IMG/VR virus record: IMGVR_UViG_3300032246_001130
Span: 1-26,764 of that record
Direction: 5' to 3' (one strand)
Length of the DNA: 26,764 nucleotides
DNA from: a virus
The notes beneath the pieces are model-generated. The model did no database searches. It was not told the DNA's origin and saw only the letters and a list, made by a program, of their open reading frames with translations. The first letter of the stretch is position 1. Each line of letters starts with the position of its first letter. Position numbers and translations under genes: made by a program. Positions 12,721-19,488 of the stretch are shown here, piece by piece.

Positions 12721-12724
12721 CAGT

Positions 12725-12755
12725 TTGACTGTTTAGTCATGTAATGGTTTAATAT
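12725..12755 (+). promoter_or_regulatory. Possible promoter before 12772
   Basis: TTGACT (12725-12730) and TAATAT (12750-12755) are near consensus, but the spacer of 19 nt is longer than usual; a -10 reading of TTTAAT (12748-12753) gives 17 nt. The downstream gene also has a strong AAGGAG Shine-Dalgarno site. Weak to moderate support. Confidence 0.35.
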
Positions 12756-12771
12756 ACAAAAAGGAGAACAC

Positions 12772-13230
12772 GTGTTAACTGATACCGACTTGGCGTATGT
12801 GTACGACGAAAACGATGAAGGCATAGCCTTAGCTTGGGTTATAGGTGAGGACGTTTTATACGATGTCCCTCTTCCTCTTGCTACAGGTAAGTTATTTTTA
12901 GAGTGCACCCGAGTTGAAGATGTTTCTGTTGATTACCCTGAGCATGAAGGTCTATCAGTAAGGTTGTTTAAAGGCGATGACTTATTGACTGACCTACAGA
13001 CTTCTGAGTATTTTGGAAGCATACTTTTGAGTGAACCCAAAGTAATTAACCTTGATAACCATAAGAACGGGTCATTTGTTATAGCCCCAAACGCAAAGTT
13101 TGTAAATTACGAATTTGTTGTTGACCCCGAGTTTAATCCTCGTGGTCTTGACCCATGGTACCCGCACTCTGCTCCAGAAAATGGGAGTGTAGCAAACTGC
13201 ACACAGCTTTGTAACTGCGGTATTAACTGA
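12772..13230 (+). CDS. Hypothetical 152-residue acidic protein
   Basis: GTG start with AAGGAG 8 nt upstream. An acidic, beta-rich protein with a repeating hydrophobic/charged pattern (ALAWVIGEDVLYDVPLPL; LSVRLFKGDDLLTDLQTSEY) and a C-terminal NCTQLCNCGIN cluster of three Cys. Unrecognised. It opens a block with a DUF6171-like zinc ribbon, a glycosyltransferase and a DUF6065-like protein, so a role in virion or host surface decoration is possible. Confidence 0.6.
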   Translation: MLTDTDLAYVYDENDEGIALAWVIGEDVLYDVPLPLATGKLFLECTRVEDVSVDYPEHEGLSVRLFKGDDLLTDLQTSEYFGSILLSEPKVINLDNHKNGSFVIAPNAKFVNYEFVVDPEFNPRGLDPWYPHSAPENGSVANCTQLCNCGIN

Positions 13231-13231
13231 A

Positions 13232-13471
13232 ATGCCTGAGTCAACTAAGTCTAAGTGGGAGCTGTATAAAGAAAAAAATGGGGTTACCCCCCTGGACTTA
13301 TTAAACCCAAAAACAATAAAAGCTGACGCCTCTACTGCCGAGTCTCGTATGGCTATTTGTTTAATGTGCCCTGAGATAGTTCCGGTAACTCACCAATGCA
13401 AACAGTGTGGGTGTTTCATGAAAGCTAAGACTAGGCTTGAGTCAGCAAAATGTCCTCTGTCCAAGTGGTAA
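13232..13471 (+). CDS. DUF6171-like zinc-ribbon phage protein
   Basis: A 79-residue protein with ICLMCPEIVPVTHQCKQCGC and a C-terminal CPLSKW: C43, C46, C56, C59, C61 and C74. The CKxCGCFM ... K.RL ... CPL.KW layout is one I recall from small proteins of cyanophages and other tailed phages (DUF6171), often next to tail-module or glycosyltransferase genes. Probably binds zinc; role unknown. The next gene starts 5 nt after its stop. Confidence 0.7.
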   Translation: MPESTKSKWELYKEKNGVTPLDLLNPKTIKADASTAESRMAICLMCPEIVPVTHQCKQCGCFMKAKTRLESAKCPLSKW

Positions 13472-13475
13472 TGCA

Positions 13476-14537
13476 ATGAGTACTATATTTGTAAATATAG
13501 CTGCATACAATGAAGAAGACCTTGTAGATACTGTACAAACAGCTTTAGAAAAAGCAACTAACCCAGATAATATACATATTGGAATTGTACTTCATTACCC
13601 TGCAGGTAACTTCCCTGATTTGAGCAAGTGGCCTACTGTAAAAACTATTAAAATTACTGAATCTATCGGGCTTGGGTTAGGTACTGCACGAGGGATGGCT
13701 GCTTCTTTATATAATAATGAAACGTATTATTTACAAATTGATGCGCATACGGTTTTTAAACAAAATTGGGATTCTTGTTTAATAAATAACTACAACGAAT
13801 TAAATAAAAGTGTAAAAAAACCAATTATATCTGCCTATGTTCCATATTATTTTAGAGACCGAGTTACCGGTGAAAAACTTACTATGGCTAAAAATACTGA
13901 TTGGGAAGGGTACTACACCCCTTGGACTTTAGTAGCTAAGAGCCACCCTTTAGCTATAGGTATGGAAGACAAAGAGCGTTATTATACTTTTGCATATGGC
14001 ATAGAAGCCTTAGACTCTCCTGCCGCGGCTGCGGGAACGTTTTACCAATCAAACTACGATGAACAATACTTTATATCAGGTCATTTTTTATTTGCATCAG
14101 CCTCTTTTATTAAAGAGGTAAAGTATGACCCTAAGCTTGCATATCATGAAGAAAATGTTATTGCTATGCTCGCATGGACACGTGGATATAGGATATTTAA
14201 TATGAAAGACCATGTTTTATGGACTAGAGAGATGCACACTATGGGTAGGGATGTACCTAACTCTTGGAAAGAGACATATCTTGAAAAGAATGAAGAAGGT
14301 ATATCTTTTAAAGATAAAGTAGTGTTAGGGACTTTAAGAAACAAAGAGATATTAACGGGTAAGGTTTTAGGGGAATGGGGAGCCCCCACATTAGAGCTTT
14401 TACAAGACTATGAAGCGGCCGCTGGATTGAATTATAAAAAGTTTTATGCGGACATGTACACTATGGTAGAAAAAACTGGTCATAAATACCCCGCTGCTAA
14501 AGCTCTATATGATTTGGAGAAAAGTTTAAATGACTAA
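13476..14537 (+). CDS. Glycosyltransferase, GT60/GlcNAc-like
   Basis: A 353-residue protein. I choose ATG 13476 over the upstream in-frame 13437 start, because 13437 lies within the previous gene and lacks homologous sequence. TIFVNIAAYNEEDLVDTV opens a Rossmann-like GT-A fold; YLQIDAHTVF (Asp89-His91) is the expected metal-binding D-x-H. The layout resembles Glyco_transf_GlcNAc (PF11397), which adds GlcNAc to proteins in eukaryotes and occurs in phages. Likely to glycosylate a virion protein, perhaps the tail fibre or the 15341 protein; acceptor and sugar donor are unproven. Overlaps the next gene by 8 nt. Confidence 0.75.
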   Translation: MSTIFVNIAAYNEEDLVDTVQTALEKATNPDNIHIGIVLHYPAGNFPDLSKWPTVKTIKITESIGLGLGTARGMAASLYNNETYYLQIDAHTVFKQNWDSCLINNYNELNKSVKKPIISAYVPYYFRDRVTGEKLTMAKNTDWEGYYTPWTLVAKSHPLAIGMEDKERYYTFAYGIEALDSPAAAAGTFYQSNYDEQYFISGHFLFASASFIKEVKYDPKLAYHEENVIAMLAWTRGYRIFNMKDHVLWTREMHTMGRDVPNSWKETYLEKNEEGISFKDKVVLGTLRNKEILTGKVLGEWGAPTLELLQDYEAAAGLNYKKFYADMYTMVEKTGHKYPAAKALYDLEKSLND

Positions 14538-15246
14538 CATAATTGAGTTTTACCCCTGGGGTTCCGGCGCAGGTAGTTATTTATCGCCAGCCCCCGCTAA
14601 AAAGAATATAGCCCCTTACTGGAAAGATATGCCCAGGTTTCATGGAGAAGGCGACGCGGATAAGATGAGAGAGGGCACCGCCAATCGTAAAAATGTGTTT
14701 TTAAGCTTAAAGCATTGTATGCCCTACTACGACGCTATGACTGCCGGGTACCACTACCTTTTACATACAGATTTGAATGTATCTATAGATAAAAATGGCA
14801 TACCCAACCTAAGTTGGGACTCCCCATCTGAACCCGCGGGAAATCGAATACTTAAAGAAATGCCGGTACCTACCGGTCATTACAAAGCCCATTTTGGGTG
14901 GCAAATGCACTGGGGCTTTCAAATGCCTGCTGGTTGGTCTGCGTTAATCACACACCCGTTAAATAGATATGATTTACCATTTACTACGGTTTCTGGGATA
15001 GCCGATTATGACGTATACCCCCTTCCAGGTAACGTAAGCTTTCATATTAAAGAAGGATTTGAGGGTGTAATTCCTGCGGGTACGCCCATTTTTTCAATTA
15101 TTCCAATTAAACGTGAAGACTGGGACCACCGCATAAATGAAGAACCAGCCTTTTTTGAAAGTAAAATGGAATTGGTTAGGGAAAAAGAATCTGTACCTTT
15201 GGCTCATTACAAAAAAGGTTACCGAATTGGTATGGAAGCTAATTAG
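14530..15246 (+). CDS. DUF6065-like phage protein
   Basis: A 238-residue protein with short aromatic motifs: APYWKDMPR, SLKHCMPYYDAMTAGYHY (about 58-75), HFGWQMHWGFQMPAGWSALI and HPLNRYDLPF, GIADYDVYP, and AGTPIFSIIPIKREDW. This order matches a conserved aquatic-phage family recalled as DUF6065, which I expect to adopt a double-stranded beta-helix fold. No catalytic role is proven. It lies directly after the glycosyltransferase with an 8-nt overlap, so sugar or virion modification is plausible. Confidence 0.6.
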   Translation: MTNIIEFYPWGSGAGSYLSPAPAKKNIAPYWKDMPRFHGEGDADKMREGTANRKNVFLSLKHCMPYYDAMTAGYHYLLHTDLNVSIDKNGIPNLSWDSPSEPAGNRILKEMPVPTGHYKAHFGWQMHWGFQMPAGWSALITHPLNRYDLPFTTVSGIADYDVYPLPGNVSFHIKEGFEGVIPAGTPIFSIIPIKREDWDHRINEEPAFFESKMELVREKESVPLAHYKKGYRIGMEAN

Positions 15247-15255
15247 TATTAAGCC

Positions 15256-15284
15256 CTGACACCATTCCTTTTCTATTAGATACT
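15256..15284 (+). promoter_or_regulatory. Strong sigma70-type promoter for the 15341 protein
   Basis: CTGACA (15256-15261), a 17-nt spacer, then GATACT (15279-15284): five of six -35 positions and four of six -10 positions match consensus. It lies in the gap after 15246 and is the best-placed promoter in the window. The downstream gene has AGGAAA ahead of its ATG and a strong terminator after it. Confidence 0.6.
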
Positions 15285-15340
15285 AAGTGTGTCCCCTCGC
15301 GCATGGGATATACCTAACATCTATAGATAGGAAATAAACA

Positions 15341-16651
15341 ATGGCAACAAATAACAACGGAACGCTGCTTGATTCCGCTGGGAACCCAGCAGTTGATTTC
15401 GTCTGGGGAAACATGGCTATCCAGCCAAACGACCAGCGTACAGAGACCGCCGCAGTTAACATCGGCGGAGGAACAGGCACATCTCAGGTTTCATACAAGA
15501 CAGCTACAGTAACAGCAGCTACAAGCAGCGGAAGCGGCGGAACAGCTATCATTACGTACACAGCTGCAAACACATTTAACGTAGGACAGCAGGTAACCAT
15601 CACAGGCCTTACAACAACTGCTGCTAACCTAACAAACGCAACAATTAACACCCTCGTAGGCTCAGCTGGAGCTTACACAGGCTTCACAGTTCTAAGCACA
15701 GTTTCTGTATCTGATACAGCTCAGACAGCTGTAGCTAAGGTTGGAGACAACGTTCTTCCAGGAGTTGGCGCTGACTACGGTTGGGGTACAACAACTGCTG
15801 TAACAGGAGCTCGTCTAGACTTTGCAGGAACTTCTGCATACTCAGGCTCAAACGTTATTGCTAACAAGACTGTTTATAGCAACCGTCACGAAACTGTAGA
15901 AAGCGGATGGGCTGGATATCCAGGCTTTACTGCAGCTACAGGTAAGTTCAACATCACACAGGTTGATGGAGACGGGACAACTATTAATTACTCTTGCCAA
16001 AACTTCTTGAGCGCAGGAGACACTGTGGATATTACAGGATGTAGCGGATTTAACCTTACTTCAGCAACAGTTGCTAAGGCTACCCGTGACTACTTTACAG
16101 TAACTAATTCAACAACTGGTTCACTTATCAACATCAACAACGGTATCGTACAACGTTCAGATGCCCTAACAGCAGCTGATGGTTCATACGTTTCGGGTGT
16201 TGCTTACATTAAGGTTCCTTCAATCCTTGGTCTCACAACAGCCCTCGGCCTTGATGCCCTTAAGGATGCTGGATACGCTACAGCTAACATCACAAATACA
16301 ACTGGTGTTACAAACACAGCTACACAGCCTACACAGATTAACGTAACAACAACTACTGCAGCAACTGTAACTGTTTCTGGTGGAACAGGCACATGGCCAG
16401 TAGGTACTAAGGTCACTATCGCTACAGGTACAGGTATCCCAGCAGCACTTGTTGGTACTTGGACTGTAACAGGTGGTTCAGGAAGCACACTTGTTATTGC
16501 TGGTTCAGGATGGACAGTTGCCGACTCAGGCGCTATCACACCTGGTACAAAGCTAACTGGTGCATCAGGAACAGTGAAGACTCAATCAACTGCAGCGAAT
16601 GCAGCTTCAGTAGCTCTATCAGCTACAATCACAATGACATCTTGGGCTTAA
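15341..16651 (+). CDS. Modular virion structural protein
   Basis: A 436-residue protein rich in Thr, Ala, Val, Gly and Asn, with three related beta segments: about 55-120 (TAIITYTAANTFNVGQQVTI), about 208-265 (GDTVDITGCSGFNLTSATV) and about 330-400 (INVTTTTAATVTVSGGTGTW). Between them lies a conserved-looking core (HETVESGWAGYPGFTAATG; YIKVPSILGLTTALGLDA). I do not recognise the family. Codon use is strongly biased to ACA, GCA and CTT-type codons, and it has its own promoter and terminator, so it is likely abundant: a decoration or fibre protein of the virion. Confidence 0.7.
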   Translation: MATNNNGTLLDSAGNPAVDFVWGNMAIQPNDQRTETAAVNIGGGTGTSQVSYKTATVTAATSSGSGGTAIITYTAANTFNVGQQVTITGLTTTAANLTNATINTLVGSAGAYTGFTVLSTVSVSDTAQTAVAKVGDNVLPGVGADYGWGTTTAVTGARLDFAGTSAYSGSNVIANKTVYSNRHETVESGWAGYPGFTAATGKFNITQVDGDGTTINYSCQNFLSAGDTVDITGCSGFNLTSATVAKATRDYFTVTNSTTGSLININNGIVQRSDALTAADGSYVSGVAYIKVPSILGLTTALGLDALKDAGYATANITNTTGVTNTATQPTQINVTTTTAATVTVSGGTGTWPVGTKVTIATGTGIPAALVGTWTVTGGSGSTLVIAGSGWTVADSGAITPGTKLTGASGTVKTQSTAANAASVALSATITMTSWA

Positions 16652-16675
16652 TAGCTTAAGACCAGCATTAAACAG

Positions 16676-16703
16676 AAGAGCCCCTGGGTAACCAGGGGCT
16701 CTT
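16676..16703 (+). terminator. Strong terminator, probably bidirectional
   Basis: A perfect 12-bp stem (AAGAGCCCCTGG 16676-16687 with CCAGGGGCTCTT 16692-16703), loop GTAA, followed by TTGCTTT on the plus strand. It lies between the converging 15341 gene and the minus-strand transglycosylase, whose stop is 6 nt away. On the minus strand the tail (CTGTTTAAT) is weaker, so it likely ends transcription from both sides. Confidence 0.9.
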
Positions 16704-16708
16704 TTGCT

Positions 16709-17248
16709 TTAGTACCAAGTATGTTTTTGCCAGAACTTCCACGCGCTACATGCGCCGTTCGGGTCAGCTGTGGTTCCGTATCGTTTTTCAATATAACGTA
16801 GGCCGTATTTAATCTGGAGCCGAGCATCGGCTGTCTTTGTAACTTTATAGTTCCCCCAAGTAGAGGGTAAGAACTGCGCTATTCCGTAAGCACCCGAGCT
16901 AAGATTCTTAGCTTTAGGGTTAAAGTGGCTCTCATGTGTCCACAGCGTACGTAAACAGGTCCAGTCTTTTACTTTCCAATCTTGTGAATAAGAAGTCAAG
17001 AAAGCAGTAGCTTCCGCATCAAAGTACTTTGAGTGGGGGCTAGCCAAAGCTGCCTTGGCCTGTGATTTAGTTGTTGTTACTTTCAGATAAGTCAGGCTGA
17101 CCGTTATTGGCTTCTCCGGCAGAGCAGTGGCAGTTAGCGCACTTGCAGTTGGCGGCATCACCAGGTGAGAGAACATTAAGACGAATGTCGTCCATATAAC
17201 TCCTACTTTCTTTAGGTCAACACTGAAGTTGATTCTGATATTAAGCAT
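16709..17248 (-). CDS. Secreted SLT-like lytic transglycosylase
   Basis: A 179-residue protein from ATG 17248, which has AGGAG 5 nt upstream on the minus strand; the longer 17296 start has no such site. Residues 1-36 are a Sec signal (basic N-terminus with VGVIWTTFVLMFSHLV core, TASA site). The mature part carries a C-terminal SLT-type domain: catalytic Glu106 in THESHFNP, SSGAYGIAQFLPSTWG and ARLQIKYGLRYI, ending WKFWQKHTWY. This resembles actinobacterial aggregation-promoting-factor-like transglycosylases that cut glycan strands. Signal-guided export makes it independent of the holin. It is the only minus-strand gene in the structural region; release, entry or host-acquired origin are alternatives. 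Confidence 0.8.
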   Translation of the reverse strand: MLNIRINFSVDLKKVGVIWTTFVLMFSHLVMPPTASALTATALPEKPITVSLTYLKVTTTKSQAKAALASPHSKYFDAEATAFLTSYSQDWKVKDWTCLRTLWTHESHFNPKAKNLSSGAYGIAQFLPSTWGNYKVTKTADARLQIKYGLRYIEKRYGTTADPNGACSAWKFWQKHTWY

Positions 17249-17411
17249 TGCTGCTCCTCTCAGTCGGCAAAGGAACCCATACGGCTCTTTAGTCATGTAC
17301 TAGCAAACCAAAGAGTTACAGGGTATGTCAAGTTGAACTAAGCGTGTTTACGTGTTTATTTATTTATTTATGTGTAAAATTGTATTAATTCGCATATTTT
17401 GGGATATTATT

Positions 17412-17439
17412 TGGACAATAATTCTGTATATATTAAAAT
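17412..17439 (+). promoter_or_regulatory. Putative promoter before 17461
   Basis: TGGACA (17412-17417), a 16-nt spacer and TAAAAT (17434-17439), five of six matches each, in a very AT-rich region (17340-17440). It ends 21 nt before the ATG at 17461. The 160-nt gap to the left also separates the divergent minus-strand transglycosylase gene, so the AT-rich stretch probably serves both. Confidence 0.5.
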
Positions 17440-17460
17440 ACAAACACAGAATGGATACAA

Positions 17461-17760
17461 ATGTCCGCAACAGATATAGCGACCATCATAGCCGCATACA
17501 CAGGCGTAGCAGCAGTTGTAGGCGGAATAGCCTGGAAATTGTTTAAAACGGTTGTACGGCAGGCTATAGAGGCTAATACAGCTACTATGGAAGAGCCTAT
17601 CAATGAACTACGTCACAATGGCGGAAGTTCCCTTCTAGATGTAGTTAAGCTTCAAATCCTACCTATTGTTAAAGAACTACGTGAGCACCAAATAATCATA
17701 GCTGATAGAGTTGCGCGCCTTGAAGGACGATTTGAGCAGCATGTGGACGACGTAGAATAG
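17461..17760 (+). CDS. Membrane-anchored coiled-coil protein (DUF2746/DUF7365-like)
   Basis: A 99-residue protein: a single N-terminal membrane segment (about 5-28, IATIIAAYTGVAAVVGGIAW), a basic-charged helix, RHNGGSSLLDVVK (about 51-63) and a C-terminal coiled coil with REHQIIIADRVARLEGRFEQH. The NGGSSL...RLEGRFEQH pattern matches small phage membrane proteins grouped as DUF2746-like in my memory. Proposed roles in the literature are vague. The gene has its own promoter and stands apart from its neighbours. Confidence 0.65.
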   Translation: MSATDIATIIAAYTGVAAVVGGIAWKLFKTVVRQAIEANTATMEEPINELRHNGGSSLLDVVKLQILPIVKELREHQIIIADRVARLEGRFEQHVDDVE

Positions 17761-17780
17761 CCCCTATAGCTTTTTTACTA

Positions 17781-17786
17781 TATACT
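17781..17786 (+). promoter_or_regulatory. TATACT -10-like element before 17807
   Basis: TATACTA after a T-rich stretch (17771-17776) lies 20 nt before the ATG; the gene's AGGAGG Shine-Dalgarno site follows. There is no good -35. It matches the TATACTA element at 6415 and GATACTA at 15279. Confidence 0.4.
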
Positions 17787-17806
17787 AAATGCTTTAGGAG
17801 GAACTA

Positions 17807-18022
17807 ATGCTTACATGTGATAACTGTGCGCAAACCGCAATATACACTTGCGCGGACCCGGGCTTGAGCCCAATCAACTACTGTGCAGATTGTCTTCCTG
17901 TTTGGTTGCATAGCCGAGCAGAAGCTGGACATTTTCCATTAGCTGTCGTTGAGGCGCCGTTAGAAGAAACAACTGCGCCTAAAACTAAAAAGAAGGCGGC
18001 GCCTTCAGATGAGAATAATTAA
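17807..18022 (+). CDS. Zinc-ribbon protein with Lys-rich tail
   Basis: A 71-residue protein with CDNC at 4-7, a single Cys at 15 and CADC at 26-29, a two-knuckle ribbon, then a Pro/Lys-rich tail (TAPKTKKKAAPSDENN). AGGAGG precedes the ATG. It overlaps the next gene by 14 nt. Unknown; the ribbon plus basic tail suggests a nucleic-acid contact. Confidence 0.65.
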   Translation: MLTCDNCAQTAIYTCADPGLSPINYCADCLPVWLHSRAEAGHFPLAVVEAPLEETTAPKTKKKAAPSDENN

Positions 18023-18287
18023 TACTCAAGCTGTACAGGTACATCCAGTTCCAGATAAGTTAACTGCGCCAAAAGGCCCGTTCCCACCAGAGCTAACTAT
18101 AGGTCATTCTTTATCTGAACCTGAAATTGTTTATGACTATGATGAAGCTTATGCGGAAGACGGTTCAGGGTTTTTACCTGGCGCTACTGTGCAAAACAAT
18201 TACAAGCCTTTACGTTATCTAAGATGTTCTGTATGCTCTGAGCGTGTAGTAGAAACAGAAACCGAATTTCATATTTGTGAGGAATAA
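18009..18287 (+). CDS. Small protein with C-terminal zinc knuckle
   Basis: A 92-residue protein: Pro-rich N-terminal region (QVHPVPDKLTAPKGPFPPEL), an acidic middle (EPEIVYDYDEAYAEDGS) and a C-terminal CSVC ... HICEE knuckle with His and Cys ligands. No family recognised. It is chained by overlaps of 14 nt (left) and 1 nt TAATG (right) to the KTSC gene. Confidence 0.6.
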   Translation: MRIINTQAVQVHPVPDKLTAPKGPFPPELTIGHSLSEPEIVYDYDEAYAEDGSGFLPGATVQNNYKPLRYLRCSVCSERVVETETEFHICEE

Positions 18288-18871
18288 TGCCAAAAAAACC
18301 TAGCATACCAAGCTTTGATGAGATGCAGTATCCAGCACCTAAAAACAAAACTAATCTTCCTACATTTGATGAAGTTACGTTTGGTCGTCAAGTTGAACAG
18401 CGTACAGCGCGCAATGAACAACTTGCTGATAATTGGGATATTACTATTCCAAAAGATGTATCTGGTTACGCTGATAATGAACTAGATTCCGTTGGTGGCG
18501 AACTTATTACAGCGCCCACAACAAACCCTAAACGCCCTCGCGCATTAACTATCGGGTACAACCCAAACACACGAGCCCTTATCGTAGTATTTAGAGATAA
18601 CACTTGGTGGCAATATAACGATGTTCCAGTTCACATGTGGATTGGTTTAAAAGATAGTGGGTCTACGGGAGAGTTCCTAAGAGTTGAAGGCCTTGATACA
18701 TGGCCTGATATGGGACCTGCTGATTTAGATGCTATGTCCGCTGGTGTAAAAGCTCAGATATCTGAATCCGCACAGACCGCTAACAAAATGCAGAAGAGCA
18801 AGGCTTTTTCTGAGGGGCAGGTAAACCTACAAAGCTTTACGGCAGAGGAGCTATTTAAAGGTTATCTATGA
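18287..18871 (+). CDS. KTSC-domain protein
   Basis: A 194-residue protein. Residues about 85-133 match the KTSC domain (PF13619): a LTIGYNPNTRALIVVFRDN strand pair, Tyr/Trp-rich WWQYNDVP and a SGSTGEF turn. The domain is found at the C-terminus of some lysyl-tRNA synthetases and as small standalone bacterial or phage proteins; its ligand is uncertain. The N-terminus repeats [IL]PxFDE (IPSFDEM, LPTFDEV), perhaps a short binding motif. It has TAATG on the left and ATGA on the right. Confidence 0.75.
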   Translation: MPKKPSIPSFDEMQYPAPKNKTNLPTFDEVTFGRQVEQRTARNEQLADNWDITIPKDVSGYADNELDSVGGELITAPTTNPKRPRALTIGYNPNTRALIVVFRDNTWWQYNDVPVHMWIGLKDSGSTGEFLRVEGLDTWPDMGPADLDAMSAGVKAQISESAQTANKMQKSKAFSEGQVNLQSFTAEELFKGYL

Positions 18872-19173
18872 AAACATTCGGACCACTATACGTTGGAAGA
18901 CTTGAGTACTACCACACAAAGCTATTACCTATTGTTGAAGTTGGAACCACACAAGAAACTGAGATGCCTTACCGGCTTGGCAAGTGTTTAGTTTTTAGGG
19001 TACCCTTTACAAAACCTGGATATTACCTGGGGTTGTTCTACCATAACCCCCGACTTCACTGGGATGACAATGAGGCTATAGATGAGCTTCTTTTTAAAGC
19101 CATGTGGTCTAGGACAGCTTGGAAACCTGAGGATGGGGATTATGATGAGATTTTTAAAGAAGAACAACACTAA
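18868..19173 (+). CDS. Hypothetical 101-residue protein
   Basis: Begins at an ATGA overlap. A beta-rich, aromatic protein (FGPLYVGRLEYYH; YRLGKCLVFRVPFTKPGYYL; LFYHNPRLHWDD) ending in an acidic helix. No recognised family; it looks like a conserved small phage protein. It overlaps the next ORF by 32 nt. Confidence 0.55.
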   Translation: MKTFGPLYVGRLEYYHTKLLPIVEVGTTQETEMPYRLGKCLVFRVPFTKPGYYLGLFYHNPRLHWDDNEAIDELLFKAMWSRTAWKPEDGDYDEIFKEEQH

Positions 19174-19387
19174 TTGGGATAAACCCTTTTCTGAAAAAGT
19201 AGCTAAAAGGGTAGCTAAAATCCCTACTGGTGAATTAGAACAATGGGTAGACCAGTCTCTTACTGAGATAGGTCGTTGTTTATCTGGTTATCAAAGAAGT
19301 CGTGAAATGTTTTATTTAGATGAAGCTAGACAAGGTGCTGAAGCTCTTCATGCGGTGGTTGAGGAATTGCACAAGCGTATGCGCTAG
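19142..19387 (+). CDS. Hypothetical 81-residue helical protein preceding TerL
   Basis: Start at ATG 19142 or the adjacent ATG 19145 (ATGATG), with GAGGATGGGG upstream. A helical protein: KPFSEKVAKRVAKIPTGELE then QWVDQSLTEIGRCLSGY and a C-terminal AEALHAVVEELHKRMR. No HTH or terminase small subunit domain is obvious, although its position right before TerL is where a small terminase gene often sits. It is followed by a 101-nt gap holding a hairpin. Confidence 0.6.
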   Translation: MMRFLKKNNTNWDKPFSEKVAKRVAKIPTGELEQWVDQSLTEIGRCLSGYQRSREMFYLDEARQGAEALHAVVEELHKRMR

Positions 19388-19435
19388 TGTAAACTAAACC
19401 TGCCTTTCTTTCTCTCCCCGTAGATGGCATCAGAC

Positions 19436-19461
19436 AAGTCTGGGTTTAACGACCCAGACTT
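19436..19461 (+). terminator. Hairpin between the 19142 gene and TerL
   Basis: A perfect 10-bp stem (AAGTCTGGGT 19436-19445 with ACCCAGACTT 19452-19461), loop TTAACG, followed by TCTGTTTAC. The T-tail is broken, so this may be a partial terminator or an mRNA structure upstream of TerL. A 26-codon ORF (19424-19504) crosses it without a Shine-Dalgarno site. Confidence 0.55.
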
Positions 19462-19488
19462 TCTGTTTACTTCTAAACTAGGGTCTAT

